Below the pieces are notes generated by a model. That model was not told the DNA's origin. It was given only the letters and a program-made list of their open reading frames with translations, and did not search any database. This document shows, piece by piece, positions 28,625 to 38,051 of a DNA stretch of 64,000 nucleotides. A program made the position numbers and the translations under genes. Positions within the stretch are counted from its first letter, which is position 1. Every line of letters begins with the position of its first letter. The stretch comes from Schleiferiaceae bacterium (GTDB taxonomy: Bacteria > Bacteroidota > Bacteroidia > Flavobacteriales > Schleiferiaceae), in assembly GCA_030833905.1 (NCBI GenBank), contig JAURGG010000002.1:28267-92266 (forward strand), given 5' to 3'.

Positions 28625-29603
28625 CGAGGATGTCGGAATCACGTAGGTTGGGCGACGCCATGCCTTTAGCTTGGCGATCAGCTTCGCGAAGATAACCCAC
28701 GATGCGCGCCAAGTGCCCTCCCGAGTAGTTTTGGGCCGCTTTGGCGATGTCTCTGAGTGCAAATTCTGAGACACCGAGTTGTGCGGACGCTGTTTTAGGG
28801 TTGGGATGGGCACCCATGCCCTGGTAGATCAGGGCTTTGAAAAAGGTTCCGTAGAGCGTGGCAACGACCAAAATGAGCGGGCTCGAACGGCTGTGCTTCA
28901 TCATGCTTCGGGCGATCATGTAGCTGCGCTCGGGGTTGTGGGCGACGAGGGCCCGCAAGAGTTCGAACTGGTTGTACTCGCGGCTCGAACCCGTGTACTT
29001 CTCAACCGTTGCAGCGGTGACTTCGCCGCCCTCGCCGAGCACCACGGCGTACTTGCCGAGCTCTTGGTCGATGGCCGAGAGGTCCACTCCCAGGCTTTCA
29101 ACGAGGACCGAGGCGGCTTTTTCGCTGATTTTCAGCCCTCGCTGGCGTGCGAGTTCAGCGACGGTTCCGGTGATTTGGTATTCGGGGATGCGGTCGAACT
29201 GAAAATAGGTTTCGCCAGGTTTTAGGGTTTTGTAGAGGGCCTTGCGCTTGTCCAAGGCCTTGCCGGTAAGGCTAAGGAGCAGCACGGTCTGGGGCTGCGG
29301 GTTCTTGACGTAGGCCGCGAGGTCCTCGAGGTTGCGCAGGTCTTGGGCCTCGCGCACCACCACCACCGTCCGTTCGGCCATCATCGGGAAGCGCTTCGCT
29401 TCGGATTCCACGGCCCGAGCATCGACGTCGCGCCCGTAGAGCACCGACTGGTTGAATGCGCGGTCCGCTTCAGGAAGCGCCCGCTCGAGCAGCGCGTCGA
29501 TCAGCGCATGCGCAAAAAAGGGCTCTTCGCCCCCTACGACGTAGACCGGGGCGAACTGCCCCTTGTCCCACTGGGCGATGAGTTTAGTGACGACCGACTG
29601 CAC
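28596..29603 (-). CDS. holA: DNA polymerase III subunit delta
   Basis: Clamp-loader subunit that opens the beta sliding clamp. The 335-residue protein has the HolA layout: an N-terminal AAA-like domain (APVYVVGGEEPFF, where the P-loop is naturally degenerate, then VVVVREAQDL), a middle region with TVLLLSLTGKALDKRKAL, and a helical C-terminal collar (VDLSAIDQELGKYAV, YNQFELLRALVAHNPERS). The C-terminus LDELLFKILY overlaps the start of the receptor gene. It lies 17 bases after rlmH on the same strand. Confidence 0.93.
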   Translation of the reverse strand: MQSVVTKLIAQWDKGQFAPVYVVGGEEPFFAHALIDALLERALPEADRAFNQSVLYGRDVDARAVESEAKRFPMMAERTVVVVREAQDLRNLEDLAAYVKNPQPQTVLLLSLTGKALDKRKALYKTLKPGETYFQFDRIPEYQITGTVAELARQRGLKISEKAASVLVESLGVDLSAIDQELGKYAVVLGEGGEVTAATVEKYTGSSREYNQFELLRALVAHNPERSYMIARSMMKHSRSSPLILVVATLYGTFFKALIYQGMGAHPNPKTASAQLGVSEFALRDIAKAAQNYSGGHLARIVGYLREADRQAKGMASPNLRDSDILDELLFKILY

Positions 29604-29620
29604 GGGGCAAACCTACGAAT

Positions 29621-30049
29621 TCAACCCTCGTGGTGGTAGGGCTCGTTGCGCAAAATGCTGAGGGCGCGGTACAGCTGTTCGGCAAAAAGTACGCGTACCA
29701 GGTCGTGCGGAAACGTCATCTTGCTCAACGCCAGCTCGTACTGAGCTTGGGCGCGGAATTCCGCACTGAATCCGTAAGCGTCACCTACCGCAAACAGGAT
29801 GCGCTTTGGGCCTGAATTCATCCACTTTTGGAGCCGCTGCGCGAGCTCGACAGACTTGAGGTGCTGCCCCCGCTCGTCAAGAAGGACCAAAAGATCACCG
29901 GGCTTTAAAAACGCGTGCTGGGCGGCGCGGTCGCGTACCGATTCCGTTCTGAATTTGGCGTAGTGATTAATGCGCTGCGCAAAGTCAGCCAATCCCGCCT
30001 TGGCGTAGTCCACTTGGGTGGGCCCGACGACTAAAAGAATGATCTCCAC
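29621..30049 (-). CDS. rlmH: 23S rRNA pseudouridine1915 N3-methyltransferase RlmH
   Basis: SAM-dependent SPOUT methyltransferase acting on the 70S ribosome. From the GTG at 30049 the protein is 142 residues and starts VEIILLVVGPTQ, matching the family N-terminus. LDERG (57-61), FAVGDAYG (86-93) and the C-terminal EQLYRALSILRNEPYHHE are diagnostic. It is about 13-15 residues shorter than usual. In the SAM-knot motif the second Gly of the usual GGxxG is Asp. The frame is open upstream as far as 30208, but that part overlaps nadC and is not RlmH-like. It is the first gene of rlmH-holA-receptor. Confidence 0.93.
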   Translation of the reverse strand: MEIILLVVGPTQVDYAKAGLADFAQRINHYAKFRTESVRDRAAQHAFLKPGDLLVLLDERGQHLKSVELAQRLQKWMNSGPKRILFAVGDAYGFSAEFRAQAQYELALSKMTFPHDLVRVLFAEQLYRALSILRNEPYHHEG

Positions 30050-30057
30050 GGCTGGCG

Positions 30058-30065
30058 TAAGTTTG
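30058..30065 (+). promoter_or_regulatory. -7 promoter element for nadC
   Basis: TAAGTTTG, an exact TAnnTTTG match 41 nt before the nadC ATG and 8 bases from the divergent rlmH start codon. Confidence 0.4.
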
Positions 30066-30106
30066 GGTTCCGCTCCACGCACCTGTTGCGTGACGACGAT
30101 GCAAAG

Positions 30107-30988
30107 ATGAAGCTGATCCGCGATTACCTGACCGAACCCGAGCTGGCTGCCCACATTCAGCGCAGCCTTGACGAGGATTTGGGCCGTGGCCCCGCATCTG
30201 GAGACCACTCTTCAGCGGCCAGCCTCGACCCTGAACACCAAGGGATTGCTATGCTCCGCGCCAAAGAATCACTGGTATTTGCCGGGTGCGAAGTGGCTGA
30301 ACAGGTGCTGCACGCGGTCGACCCTCGCCTCAGCATTAAATGGGCGCACCGCGACGGCGAACACCTCGAACCCGGAACCGCCGTAGCCCACGTCGAAGGC
30401 CCGCTTCCCTCCTTGCTTCGCGCGGAGCGCACGCTTCTGAACTATGTGCAGCGCCTAAGTGGGGTGGCTACGATCACCCAAAGCTATTCCGCACTCATTG
30501 CCGACCTGCCCTGCCAGCTCTTGGATACGCGTAAAACGACTCCGGGCTGGCGCGCCCTCGAAAAATGGGCCGTGCACGTCGGCGGAGGCAGCAACCACCG
30601 GATCGGCCTGTACGATATGGTGATGCTCAAAGACAACCACATCGACCTCGCGGGCGGAATCACCCAAGCCGTCCGCCGCACCGAGCGCTACTTGGCCGAC
30701 CGCGGGCTCGACCTCGCCATTGAAGTGGAATGCCGCAGCTTGGCCGACGTCGAAGAGGCCCTTGGCCTCGAATCCGTCACGCGCATCATGCTCGACAACT
30801 TCACTCCGGCCCAGTGCCGCACTGCCGTAGAGCGCATTGCCGGCCGCAAAGAAACCGAGGCCAGCGGCGGAATCACCCGCGAAACCCTGCGCGCCTACGC
30901 CGAAACCGGCGTGACCTTCATTTCGGTGGGAGCCCTCACCCATTCCGCCCCCGCCGTCGACCTCAACTTCAAAGCCCGCCTGCTGTGA
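30107..30988 (+). CDS. nadC: Nicotinate-nucleotide pyrophosphorylase (carboxylating), QPRTase
   Basis: Converts quinolinate and PRPP to nicotinate mononucleotide in de novo NAD synthesis. The 293-residue protein shows EDLGRGPASGDHSS near the N-terminus, LNYVQRLSGVAT, the quinolinate-binding LDTRKTTPGWRALEKWAV (139-156), GGGSNHRIGLYDMVMLKDNH, then EVECRSL, MLDNF, EASGGI and ISVGALTHS of the barrel. The ATG at 30107 is chosen over an in-frame upstream candidate because it gives the standard N-terminus. Its TGA stop overlaps the GTG of the next gene. Confidence 0.95.
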   Translation: MKLIRDYLTEPELAAHIQRSLDEDLGRGPASGDHSSAASLDPEHQGIAMLRAKESLVFAGCEVAEQVLHAVDPRLSIKWAHRDGEHLEPGTAVAHVEGPLPSLLRAERTLLNYVQRLSGVATITQSYSALIADLPCQLLDTRKTTPGWRALEKWAVHVGGGSNHRIGLYDMVMLKDNHIDLAGGITQAVRRTERYLADRGLDLAIEVECRSLADVEEALGLESVTRIMLDNFTPAQCRTAVERIAGRKETEASGGITRETLRAYAETGVTFISVGALTHSAPAVDLNFKARLL

Positions 30989-31875
30989 AACGTTTGCTCG
31001 CACTGCTGCGTCGAAGCGCCCAAAAGATCACGCTCCCGCTGTTTGACGGGCTGAGCTTGTACGACGTCGCCATCTTTTTCTGGAAGGGGATCTACGAAGG
31101 CGCCGTCACCAGCCGCGCCGCCAGCATCAGTTTTAGCTTCTTCTTGGCGTTGTTTCCGGGGGTCATCTTTGTCTTTACCCTCATCCCCTTTATTCCGATT
31201 GATGGGTTCCAGCACGAACTCTTTCGCCTGCTGCGCGACGTCCTTCCGCCCAATAGCTTTGACGCCGCCTACTCCACGATTACCGACATTTTGACCATCA
31301 AACGCGGCGACCTGCTCGGTATTACGGTGGCGGCTGCGCTGTTTTTTGCCACCAACGGAACCTTAGCCCTTATCGGCAACTTCGGCCAAACCATTCACCA
31401 CCTGAACGTGCGCGGATACTGGTCCCAGTACCTCGCGGCGTTCTGGCTCACCTTGGCATTGGCCCTACTCCTCATCGGCGGAATCGCCGTGCTGGCGCTC
31501 GGCGAAGTGTGGATTCCGTCGTTGGTACCCGGTGAAAACGGTATTTGGATTACCGCATTGGCCCGCTGGGTGGTGCTCTTGGGGCTCGTGCTCTTTGCGA
31601 TTTCACTGCTGTTTTACTACGGCCCCATGCGCTCTGCCCCGTGGCGCTTCATATCACCTGGTGCCCTGCTCGCCACCGTCCTCGTGTGGCTAACCTCGTA
31701 CTTATTCGGAATTTATGTGACCGACTTTAGCCGCTACAACCAACTCTACGGCTCGATCGGAACCCTCATTATCATCCAGCTTTGGATTTACGTGAACGCC
31801 ATCGGACTCATCATTGGGTTCGAACTCAACGCGTCGATGGCTCGGGCAAAAAAAGATGTACATTTCGAGGCTTAA
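30985..31875 (+). CDS. YihY/BrkB-family inner-membrane protein
   Basis: A 296-residue protein with about six hydrophobic segments. Family blocks present include SRAASISFSFFLALFPGVIF, the loop ALFFATNGTLALIGNFGQTIHHLN, LLFYYGP with the following SPGALLATVLVWLTSYLFGIYV, and YNQLYGSIGTLIIIQLWIYVNA. The family was once called ribonuclease BN or a virulence factor; its function is unclear. The start is a GTG whose bases overlap the nadC stop (GTGA), so translation is probably coupled to nadC. Confidence 0.87.
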   Translation: MKRLLALLRRSAQKITLPLFDGLSLYDVAIFFWKGIYEGAVTSRAASISFSFFLALFPGVIFVFTLIPFIPIDGFQHELFRLLRDVLPPNSFDAAYSTITDILTIKRGDLLGITVAAALFFATNGTLALIGNFGQTIHHLNVRGYWSQYLAAFWLTLALALLLIGGIAVLALGEVWIPSLVPGENGIWITALARWVVLLGLVLFAISLLFYYGPMRSAPWRFISPGALLATVLVWLTSYLFGIYVTDFSRYNQLYGSIGTLIIIQLWIYVNAIGLIIGFELNASMARAKKDVHFEA

Positions 31876-31886
31876 ATAAAAACCCT

Positions 31887-32336
31887 ATGTACCAAAAATT
31901 CCTCGGACTCGGCATCGGACTAGTGCTCAGTCTCACCGCACTCGGCCAAACCTCTGAAGCCATTCTCGGAACCTGGTGGAACGCCGAAAAAGATGGCCAA
32001 GTTGAAGTCTACAAAGTGGGCTCAGAATACCGCGGCCGCATTGTATACGTCAAAGAAAACGTCAACCCCGACGGGAGCAGTCCCAAAAAAGACAACCTCA
32101 ATCCGAACGAAAAGCTCCGCTCGCGAGTTCTCATGGGGACGATTATTTTGACCGGTCTGAAGTTTGACACCGACGACAAAGAGTGGGCCGAGGGCACGAT
32201 TTACGATACCAAGTCGGGCAATACCTACTCGTGCTACGCCAAGCTCAACGCCGACGGAACCCTGTTCTTTAAGGGCTACCTCATGGGAATGAGGTTTATC
32301 GGTAGGTCCACGACGTGGACGAGAGTCAAGAAATAG
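31887..32336 (+). CDS. DUF2147 family exported protein
   Basis: A 149-residue protein with a signal peptide (MYQKFLGLGIGLVLSLTALGQ). The mature part reads ILGTWWNAEKDGQVEVYK, YRGRIVYVKENVNPDG, GLKFDTDD, EGTIYDTKSGNTYSCYA and FFKGYLMGMRFIGRSTTW, the conserved pattern of DUF2147, a small beta-barrel-like periplasmic family of unknown role. It starts 11 bases after the YihY gene. Its last 11 bases overlap the convergent FkbM gene. Confidence 0.85.
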   Translation: MYQKFLGLGIGLVLSLTALGQTSEAILGTWWNAEKDGQVEVYKVGSEYRGRIVYVKENVNPDGSSPKKDNLNPNEKLRSRVLMGTIILTGLKFDTDDKEWAEGTIYDTKSGNTYSCYAKLNADGTLFFKGYLMGMRFIGRSTTWTRVKK

Positions 32337-33075
32337 CCCTGTCGGCCTTGAGGTAGGTAAACTCCTCGTAGTGTGCAGAGTGCGCGACTAGCCAGTAGCC
32401 GGCGGCCACAAGTGCCTCATGTACCTCCTTGGACGGAATTCCCTGAACCCAGCGGTCGTGAAACTCAATGAGAATTTGGTCGATCTCGATTCCGTCCGCG
32501 AGAAGTGCAGGCAGGACTTCGTACTCCGCGCCCTCAATGTCTATTTTGAGCACGTCCAAGCGAGTATGGCCCAATTGCTTCATGAGATCCTTGAGCGTAC
32601 TGAGCTGAACCTCGATGGGTCGGGTGAGCGTTGATTGCACTGAAGCATTAAGGCTTCCGCTCGTCGCTTTCTCGGATTCCGGCAGGTGAAAGGTCGCCGT
32701 GCCGGTATAGGTTCCGAGTCCGATGGCATGAAAATCCATAAAATCAACCTCGGACTGGCGCTCAAACCACCGCTTTGATTTCGGCGTCGGATCAAAGCCA
32801 TGTATGCGGCAACCCCATGCGCGGTGAAAGGCGCGGTCAAAACTGATATCTTGACCAATTCCGACTGAATACACCACCGCCTCGCCGCGATTTTGGGGCG
32901 GAACGGCATAAAAGCCGCCATAGCTGTTGCCGTACCACTGGGCACGCGCATCGGGATGCACGACGAAATGAGAAACCTCTGAGCGGTCGAGGCTGCGAAC
33001 GAGTTCTGCGTTGCGGGTTCGTGCTGCGCGGTCCTGCTTTGCTGCGGTATACCAGTCCTTAAGTCGTTGTATCAT
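32326..33075 (-). CDS. FkbM-family methyltransferase
   Basis: About 249 residues. It has a Rossmann methyltransferase core beginning VYSVGIGQDISFDRAF (SAM-binding loop), HGFDPTPKS (acidic residue after strand 2), GSLNASVQ, then VQLSTLKDLMKQLGHTRLDVLKIDIEGAEYEVL, the FkbM hallmark. Such enzymes O-methylate sugars or other hydroxyls. As the last gene of flippase-GT2-FkbM on this strand, it probably methylates a surface glycan. The ATG at 33075 is preferred over an in-frame TTG at 33084. Confidence 0.85.
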   Translation of the reverse strand: MIQRLKDWYTAAKQDRAARTRNAELVRSLDRSEVSHFVVHPDARAQWYGNSYGGFYAVPPQNRGEAVVYSVGIGQDISFDRAFHRAWGCRIHGFDPTPKSKRWFERQSEVDFMDFHAIGLGTYTGTATFHLPESEKATSGSLNASVQSTLTRPIEVQLSTLKDLMKQLGHTRLDVLKIDIEGAEYEVLPALLADGIEIDQILIEFHDRWVQGIPSKEVHEALVAAGYWLVAHSAHYEEFTYLKADRAIS

Positions 33076-33090
33076 GATGCACAATAGGGT

Positions 33091-34002
33091 TTATCCGAAG
33101 ATCTGAACTCGTTTGCGAATCCAGTTTCCGCCGACAAAGGTGGTCGCAAAATAGAAGATGACCGCAAGTGACCAGTCTGACCTCAGAAAGTGATGGCGGG
33201 CTTTAGCAAATTCGCCGACGGTGTACCAGTAGCGCCCGTAGCTGCCGTGCCAGCGGGCTCGCGAAACCTTGACTTCTGACGGGTATCGTAGCGCTAACTC
33301 ATCTAAAGTTTGCTGGGCAAATTCAAAATCGCGAGCGCGGTAGGTCGAATTCAGAGAGAGGTTGCTCCCCTCAACGTGCCGAATGAACAGCGGACGGCAC
33401 ACTTCACGGGTAGCACAACCCTCAGTAACCCTTAAAAGCCAGTCAAAGTCCAATTGGCCATGGACTTCTTCAAAAAGGACGTGTGCACGATCTGAGCGGA
33501 GCAGCAGTCCACCGATGTACATATTTTGCCCCTTCTTATCGCGAAGCAAGCGCTGTAGGAACGCCTCATTAGGGGCAAAATTCCGTTCCCCTTGGGCGCA
33601 CGAACGAACTTGATCTTGGCCCAACGTCGCGTTGCGCAAAATAAAACCAGAACTCAAAATGGGCACCCCTTCAGCATGCATCAATAGCGATTCAAGGCGG
33701 TCCACGACCCATTCGTCGTCGTGGTCGGCGATCGAAATCCAGTCCCCTTTTGCCTGGCGAAGGCCGCAATTCCGGCCCCAGTTCGGCCCTCCGGAATTGG
33801 TGGTGTTCACCACAGCAGCAACGCCCCGCTCTGCGAGAAGTGCCACCGTCTGGTCGCTTGAACCGTCGTCGAAGGCAAGAATTTCAAGTTCAAACTGGGT
33901 TCCGCGCCCTTTTTGACCCACAATAGAGTACAACAAGCGCAGAATCGTGCGCTCAGATTGGTAGGTCGTGATAATGACGCTGATGAGCGGAATCGAGTTC
34001 AT
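33091..34002 (-). CDS. Family 2 glycosyltransferase
   Basis: About 303 residues, GT-A fold: ISVIITTYQSERTILRLL, LEILAFDDGSSDQTVAL (nucleotide-binding Asp), NSGGPNWGRNCGLRQAKGDWISIADHDDEW (DxD-like metal motif), and a C-terminal region with DFDWLLRVTEG. It transfers one sugar in glycan assembly; donor and acceptor are unknown. Its ATG overlaps the TGA of the flippase gene (ATGA). The open frame runs 39 codons further upstream inside the flippase gene and is not GT-like there. Confidence 0.88.
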   Translation of the reverse strand: MNSIPLISVIITTYQSERTILRLLYSIVGQKGRGTQFELEILAFDDGSSDQTVALLAERGVAAVVNTTNSGGPNWGRNCGLRQAKGDWISIADHDDEWVVDRLESLLMHAEGVPILSSGFILRNATLGQDQVRSCAQGERNFAPNEAFLQRLLRDKKGQNMYIGGLLLRSDRAHVLFEEVHGQLDFDWLLRVTEGCATREVCRPLFIRHVEGSNLSLNSTYRARDFEFAQQTLDELALRYPSEVKVSRARWHGSYGRYWYTVGEFAKARHHFLRSDWSLAVIFYFATTFVGGNWIRKRVQIFG

Positions 34003-35540
34003 GACGCAAACCGAGCGATGAGGGATGGGACGCGAAGGTCCGGAGCAAAATTCAGCAGTGCATTTGCCACTACAAACAGCACACCTTGCACACTGAGCTC
34101 TAATCCTGCGGTATACCAAACGTCCATCCCTGCACTAGGAAGAACCCAATGCAGTGCGGCCGCGGCACCCAACCACGGAAGGAACCTCCAAAACGTTTGG
34201 TCAAATGCTGAAATTTGAAACCACCTCCAGAGCTGAAGCATTCGAAAGCAGTTATAGATGAACGCAGCAGCTAAGAGTGACACCGCCATTCCGAGCGCTC
34301 CCCATTGGGGCACGGCCCAAGAGGCAAATCCCACAGAGAGCACGATCATGATGACGTTGGCGTACCAATCGTGCCGAAACTTTTCGCTGGTGAGCAGGAC
34401 CATTCCCGTGGCTCCCGTAGCGATATAGATCATTTGGGTTGCTCCAGCTACCGCAGCAACTAAAGGGCCCCGATCTTGGTAGGCCAAGGGTAAGAGTGTG
34501 TAAACTGCAGGAAGTACGGCGAGCATCAATGCATATAGTAAAAGGCTCAAGCCCCATTGGTTGCGCGAGCTTCTCAGCATGAGCGCACGAAGCTCTTCAC
34601 GCTTTCCCTCAGCCCAGTACTGCGCGACAAAGGGGCGAATCGCCTGATTCATAGACTTAGAAGGGACGCCGAGTACGATTCCGATCTGAAAGGCAATACT
34701 ATAGCGGGCGACTTCATCTAAACCTACCCAGCGACCAAGTAGCAGCACATCTAGCTGACCAAAGACCATTTGTGTAGCCAGAGACCACAGTAACCAAAGG
34801 GCATACTTCTGTCCTTCAGGCTGGGCCTTTAGTGATCCAAAGTGCTCACTCTCAGTACGATGATAAACCAATGCAAGTAGTGCAGTGAGCATCACAAACC
34901 ACAACGCCAACGACAAAATCAAATACGGCAATTCAGGTTGCCAAATGAGGTACACCACCACGGCTATGAGCAGACTCGTCTTGCGACCAAAATCCTTCAC
35001 TATTTGGGGAAGTGCAATCCGTCCTTTAGAAGTAAACCAAGCGAGGTACCACTCGTGAAGGGTAAATGCCGCAGCCATTAGAAGTACCGCAAGGCCAGTA
35101 GCTAAACCCAGTTCCGTGTCTAAGTTGAACCGATCAAACCAAGGCCAAAGCCATAGCGTTACGGTTCCCGCCGCCACTGCTGTGAGGGCGAGGATCACGA
35201 CCCATCCGTACGTAAAAAACTGGGCGCGCTGCACCACATTCCATCGCGGAACAAACGTAATCACCGTCTGCGGAAGCCCCGCATGCAGCACAAGGCCCAA
35301 AATAGTGGCCACTGAGATGATCCAGCGCAAAAGACCGTAGTCCTCAGGGCGATCGGGAAAGGCCAACGGGAGCAGCCAAAATGCCGTCAACGCAGCAACT
35401 CCGACCCCTGCGAGGCCAAAAATGCTTACTAGACTGCTTTGACGGACGACAACACCCAAGGTTAACTTACTTAGTTCAAGTGCAAACTTAGGGGAATTAA
35501 TCCGCGGAAGCTTAGTCTCACTGCGAATGTGGTCCACCAT
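33999..35540 (-). CDS. Polysaccharide flippase (Wzx/MATE-like)
   Basis: About 513 residues with roughly 12-14 hydrophobic helices spread along its length, a polytopic lipid-linked sugar flippase of the Wzx/RfbX type. Typical segments: SSLVSIFGLAGVGVAALTAFW, GLLRWIISVATILGLVLHAG, QLDVLLLGRWVGLDEVARYS and YQDRGPLVAAVAGATQMIYI. The ATG at 35540 (MVDHIRSET) is used; the frame remains open to 36140 but that part is antisense to the YfhO gene and strongly charged. It is transcribed divergently from the YfhO gene with 21 bases between start codons. Confidence 0.85.
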   Translation of the reverse strand: MVDHIRSETKLPRINSPKFALELSKLTLGVVVRQSSLVSIFGLAGVGVAALTAFWLLPLAFPDRPEDYGLLRWIISVATILGLVLHAGLPQTVITFVPRWNVVQRAQFFTYGWVVILALTAVAAGTVTLWLWPWFDRFNLDTELGLATGLAVLLMAAAFTLHEWYLAWFTSKGRIALPQIVKDFGRKTSLLIAVVVYLIWQPELPYLILSLALWFVMLTALLALVYHRTESEHFGSLKAQPEGQKYALWLLWSLATQMVFGQLDVLLLGRWVGLDEVARYSIAFQIGIVLGVPSKSMNQAIRPFVAQYWAEGKREELRALMLRSSRNQWGLSLLLYALMLAVLPAVYTLLPLAYQDRGPLVAAVAGATQMIYIATGATGMVLLTSEKFRHDWYANVIMIVLSVGFASWAVPQWGALGMAVSLLAAAFIYNCFRMLQLWRWFQISAFDQTFWRFLPWLGAAAALHWVLPSAGMDVWYTAGLELSVQGVLFVVANALLNFAPDLRVPSLIARFAS

Positions 35541-35561
35541 TTTGCCGTAAACTTGCGCACT

Positions 35562-38051
35562 ATGAATGACGTTCTTCGAACTGCCAGCCGCTCGTGGCTC
35601 TATCCCGTCCTCGCACTTATTGCGGTCAACCTCATCTACTTTGCTCCTGTGGTCTTTCAGGGCAAGCAAATTCCGCAAGACGACATTAAGTTGGGGATTG
35701 CCAAAGGCAAAGAAATCGTAGACTACCGGGCCGAAAAAGGTGAAGAGCCGCTGTGGACCAACGCCATGTTTAGCGGTATGCCCACCTTTCAGATGTCGAC
35801 ATTCTATCCGAACAATGTACTTCGCTACATTGAAGTTGGCCTCCAAAAAGCACTCGTGCACGAGTCCGGTGTGTACATCGTCGCCCTGCTCATGCTCGGA
35901 TTCTTCTTTTTGCTTCGCGGCGAAAAAGTCGACCCTTGGCTGAGCGTGGCCGGTGCCGTGGCCTTCGGGTTCAGTGCCTTCTTTATCATTTCGCTGGCGG
36001 CCGGGCACAACGCTAAGATTCGCACGGCAGCCTACATGGCTCCGCTGGTACTCGGGGTGCTGCTCACCTACCGCGGCCGCACCGCGCTTGGGTTCTTTGT
36101 GGCGGCCCTGGCTACAGGTTTGAGCATCCAATCCAATCACTTTCAGATAACGTACTACACGGCGATTCCGGTTTTTGCCGTTTCGATAGCCTACCTCGTG
36201 GCGGCGGTGCGCGAAGGCGCGCTCAAGCAGTGGGTGCTTCGCTCGGCCCTTTTACTCGCGGCGGCGGTGGTCGGAATCGGTCCCAACATCGGCAACCTGT
36301 GGTCAACCTATGCCTACACCAAGGCCACCATGCGCGGAGGCCACTCGGACCTCACTCCGGTAGCAGACAGCACCGCTGCAGCGCCCGCGGCAAAAGCCGA
36401 AGGTCTCGACTTTGACTACGCCATGTCGTGGTCGTACGGCGTGACCGAATCGCTCAACTTATTCATCCCGAACCTCATGGGTGGCGGCGCAAAGCAGGAC
36501 TACAGCGACACCAAAACCTATGAAACTCTATCGCGCATCTTTCAGCAGCAGGGCCTCGGCGGCGAACGACTTCGCGAAACCGTCAACCAGTACAGCGGTT
36601 CGTTCCTGTACTGGGGCGACCAAAGTCTGGTGAATGGTGCCTACTACCTGGGTGCTGTGGCGGTCTTTCTCTTTGTGCTTGGCCTGTTGACCGTGCGCGG
36701 AACCACCCGCAACTGGGTTCTTGGCGCCCTGCTCGCGAGCCTCGTGCTTGCTTGGGGTAAAAACGCGGAATTCATCAACCGCTTCCTCTTTGAGACGCTG
36801 CCGCTCTACAACAAGTTCCGCGTGCCGTCGATGGCGCTCGTGGTTGCCTTCTTGACGGTGCCCTACCTCGGGTTTGTGGGCCTTCAGCAATGGATTTCAG
36901 GTGAATTGAGCGCCGACCAAAAGCAGCGCAAGCTCCTCATGGCTGCCGGTATTTCAGGCGGAATCGCCGCGCTGGTCGCCCTCTTAGGACCTGCCCTGTT
37001 CTCGCTCGAAGGACTGAACGACGCCAACCTTGGCCAGCAAGGATTTGACCTCGGAATCATCGAAGAAGACCGGGCCAACTTGATGCGCAGTTCGGCGTGG
37101 CGCAGCCTTCTTTTTGTACTCGCAGCCGTAGCGCTGCTCTGGCTTCAGCTCAAGGGCCGTGTGAAACCAGCTCTATTCGCAGCCGCGCTCGTTGGACTTG
37201 TCGTGGCTGACCAGTGGACGTTCGACCGCGACCAACTTGGTTCCGACGACTTTGTGAGCGAGCGTGAATTCAACGCGGCCTTTGCACCGACTCCCGCCGA
37301 CGAGTTCATTCTCAAGGACACAGACCTGCACTACCGCGTATACAACACGACGGCCGGACTGACCAGCGACAGCTACACGTCGTACTTCCACAAGAGTATT
37401 GGTGGCTACCACGGAGCCAAGTTGGCCCGCTACCAAGACCTGATTGAGCGCCAGCTCTCGCAAGGCAACATCGCCGCCTTCAGCATGCTCAATACCAAGT
37501 GGGTCATCATGCAGGACCAACAGACCGGAGTCATGCAGGCCCAGCCAAATATGAGTGCATGCGGCAATGCCTGGTTCCCCGCCGAAATCCGCCAAGTGGC
37601 GAACGCCGACGAGGCCATGGCTGCGTTGAGCGGATTTGACCCGATGCAGACGGCCATTGTCGAGCAGGGTTTCGACGCCGAGCGACTGATGAATTCTCAG
37701 GCTCCGGATTCGACTGCGCGCATCACCCTTACCAGCTACGACCCCAAGGTGATGACCTATTCGGTGGAAGGGCTTACGGCAAACTCCACAGCGGTGTTCT
37801 CTGAGATTTTCTACGAGGTTCCCGGCCAGCGCTGGGTGGCTACGGCCGACGGAGTAGAGATTCCGGTGGCCCGCGTGAACTACGTGCTGCGTGCCGCAGT
37901 AATTCCGGCCGGAACCAAAGAAGTGGTATTCACGTTTGCTCCCGAGACCTACACGACCGGAAGCATGCTCGACGGCGGCTTCTCATTGCTGCTGCTTGCT
38001 TCGCTCGGATTCGCCCTTTGGACCGAATTCAAGCGCCGCCGAAGTGCCTAA
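35562..38051 (+). CDS. YfhO-family large membrane protein
   Basis: An 829-residue protein with about a dozen helices and a long non-membrane C-terminal region. Segments such as LYPVLALIAVNLIYFAPVVFQG, PLWTNAMFSGMPTFQMS, FGFSAFFIISLAAGHNAKIR, NHFQITYYT, FLYWGDQ and YNKFRVPSMALVV are typical of the YfhO family of Bacteroidota. YfhO-type proteins are GT-C-like and in Firmicutes help glycosylate lipoteichoic acid; here a role in glycan or protein glycosylation is inferred. A 7/8 -7 match (TAAACTTG) ends 6 nt before the ATG. The following GT4 gene overlaps its end by 8 bases. Confidence 0.85.
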   Translation: MNDVLRTASRSWLYPVLALIAVNLIYFAPVVFQGKQIPQDDIKLGIAKGKEIVDYRAEKGEEPLWTNAMFSGMPTFQMSTFYPNNVLRYIEVGLQKALVHESGVYIVALLMLGFFFLLRGEKVDPWLSVAGAVAFGFSAFFIISLAAGHNAKIRTAAYMAPLVLGVLLTYRGRTALGFFVAALATGLSIQSNHFQITYYTAIPVFAVSIAYLVAAVREGALKQWVLRSALLLAAAVVGIGPNIGNLWSTYAYTKATMRGGHSDLTPVADSTAAAPAAKAEGLDFDYAMSWSYGVTESLNLFIPNLMGGGAKQDYSDTKTYETLSRIFQQQGLGGERLRETVNQYSGSFLYWGDQSLVNGAYYLGAVAVFLFVLGLLTVRGTTRNWVLGALLASLVLAWGKNAEFINRFLFETLPLYNKFRVPSMALVVAFLTVPYLGFVGLQQWISGELSADQKQRKLLMAAGISGGIAALVALLGPALFSLEGLNDANLGQQGFDLGIIEEDRANLMRSSAWRSLLFVLAAVALLWLQLKGRVKPALFAAALVGLVVADQWTFDRDQLGSDDFVSEREFNAAFAPTPADEFILKDTDLHYRVYNTTAGLTSDSYTSYFHKSIGGYHGAKLARYQDLIERQLSQGNIAAFSMLNTKWVIMQDQQTGVMQAQPNMSACGNAWFPAEIRQVANADEAMAALSGFDPMQTAIVEQGFDAERLMNSQAPDSTARITLTSYDPKVMTYSVEGLTANSTAVFSEIFYEVPGQRWVATADGVEIPVARVNYVLRAAVIPAGTKEVVFTFAPETYTTGSMLDGGFSLLLLASLGFALWTEFKRRRSA

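Noticed and set aside
35541..36140. 200-codon N-terminal extension of the flippase frame
   Set aside because: It is antisense to the YfhO gene, highly charged and unlike any flippase; the ATG at 35540 gives a normal N-terminus.
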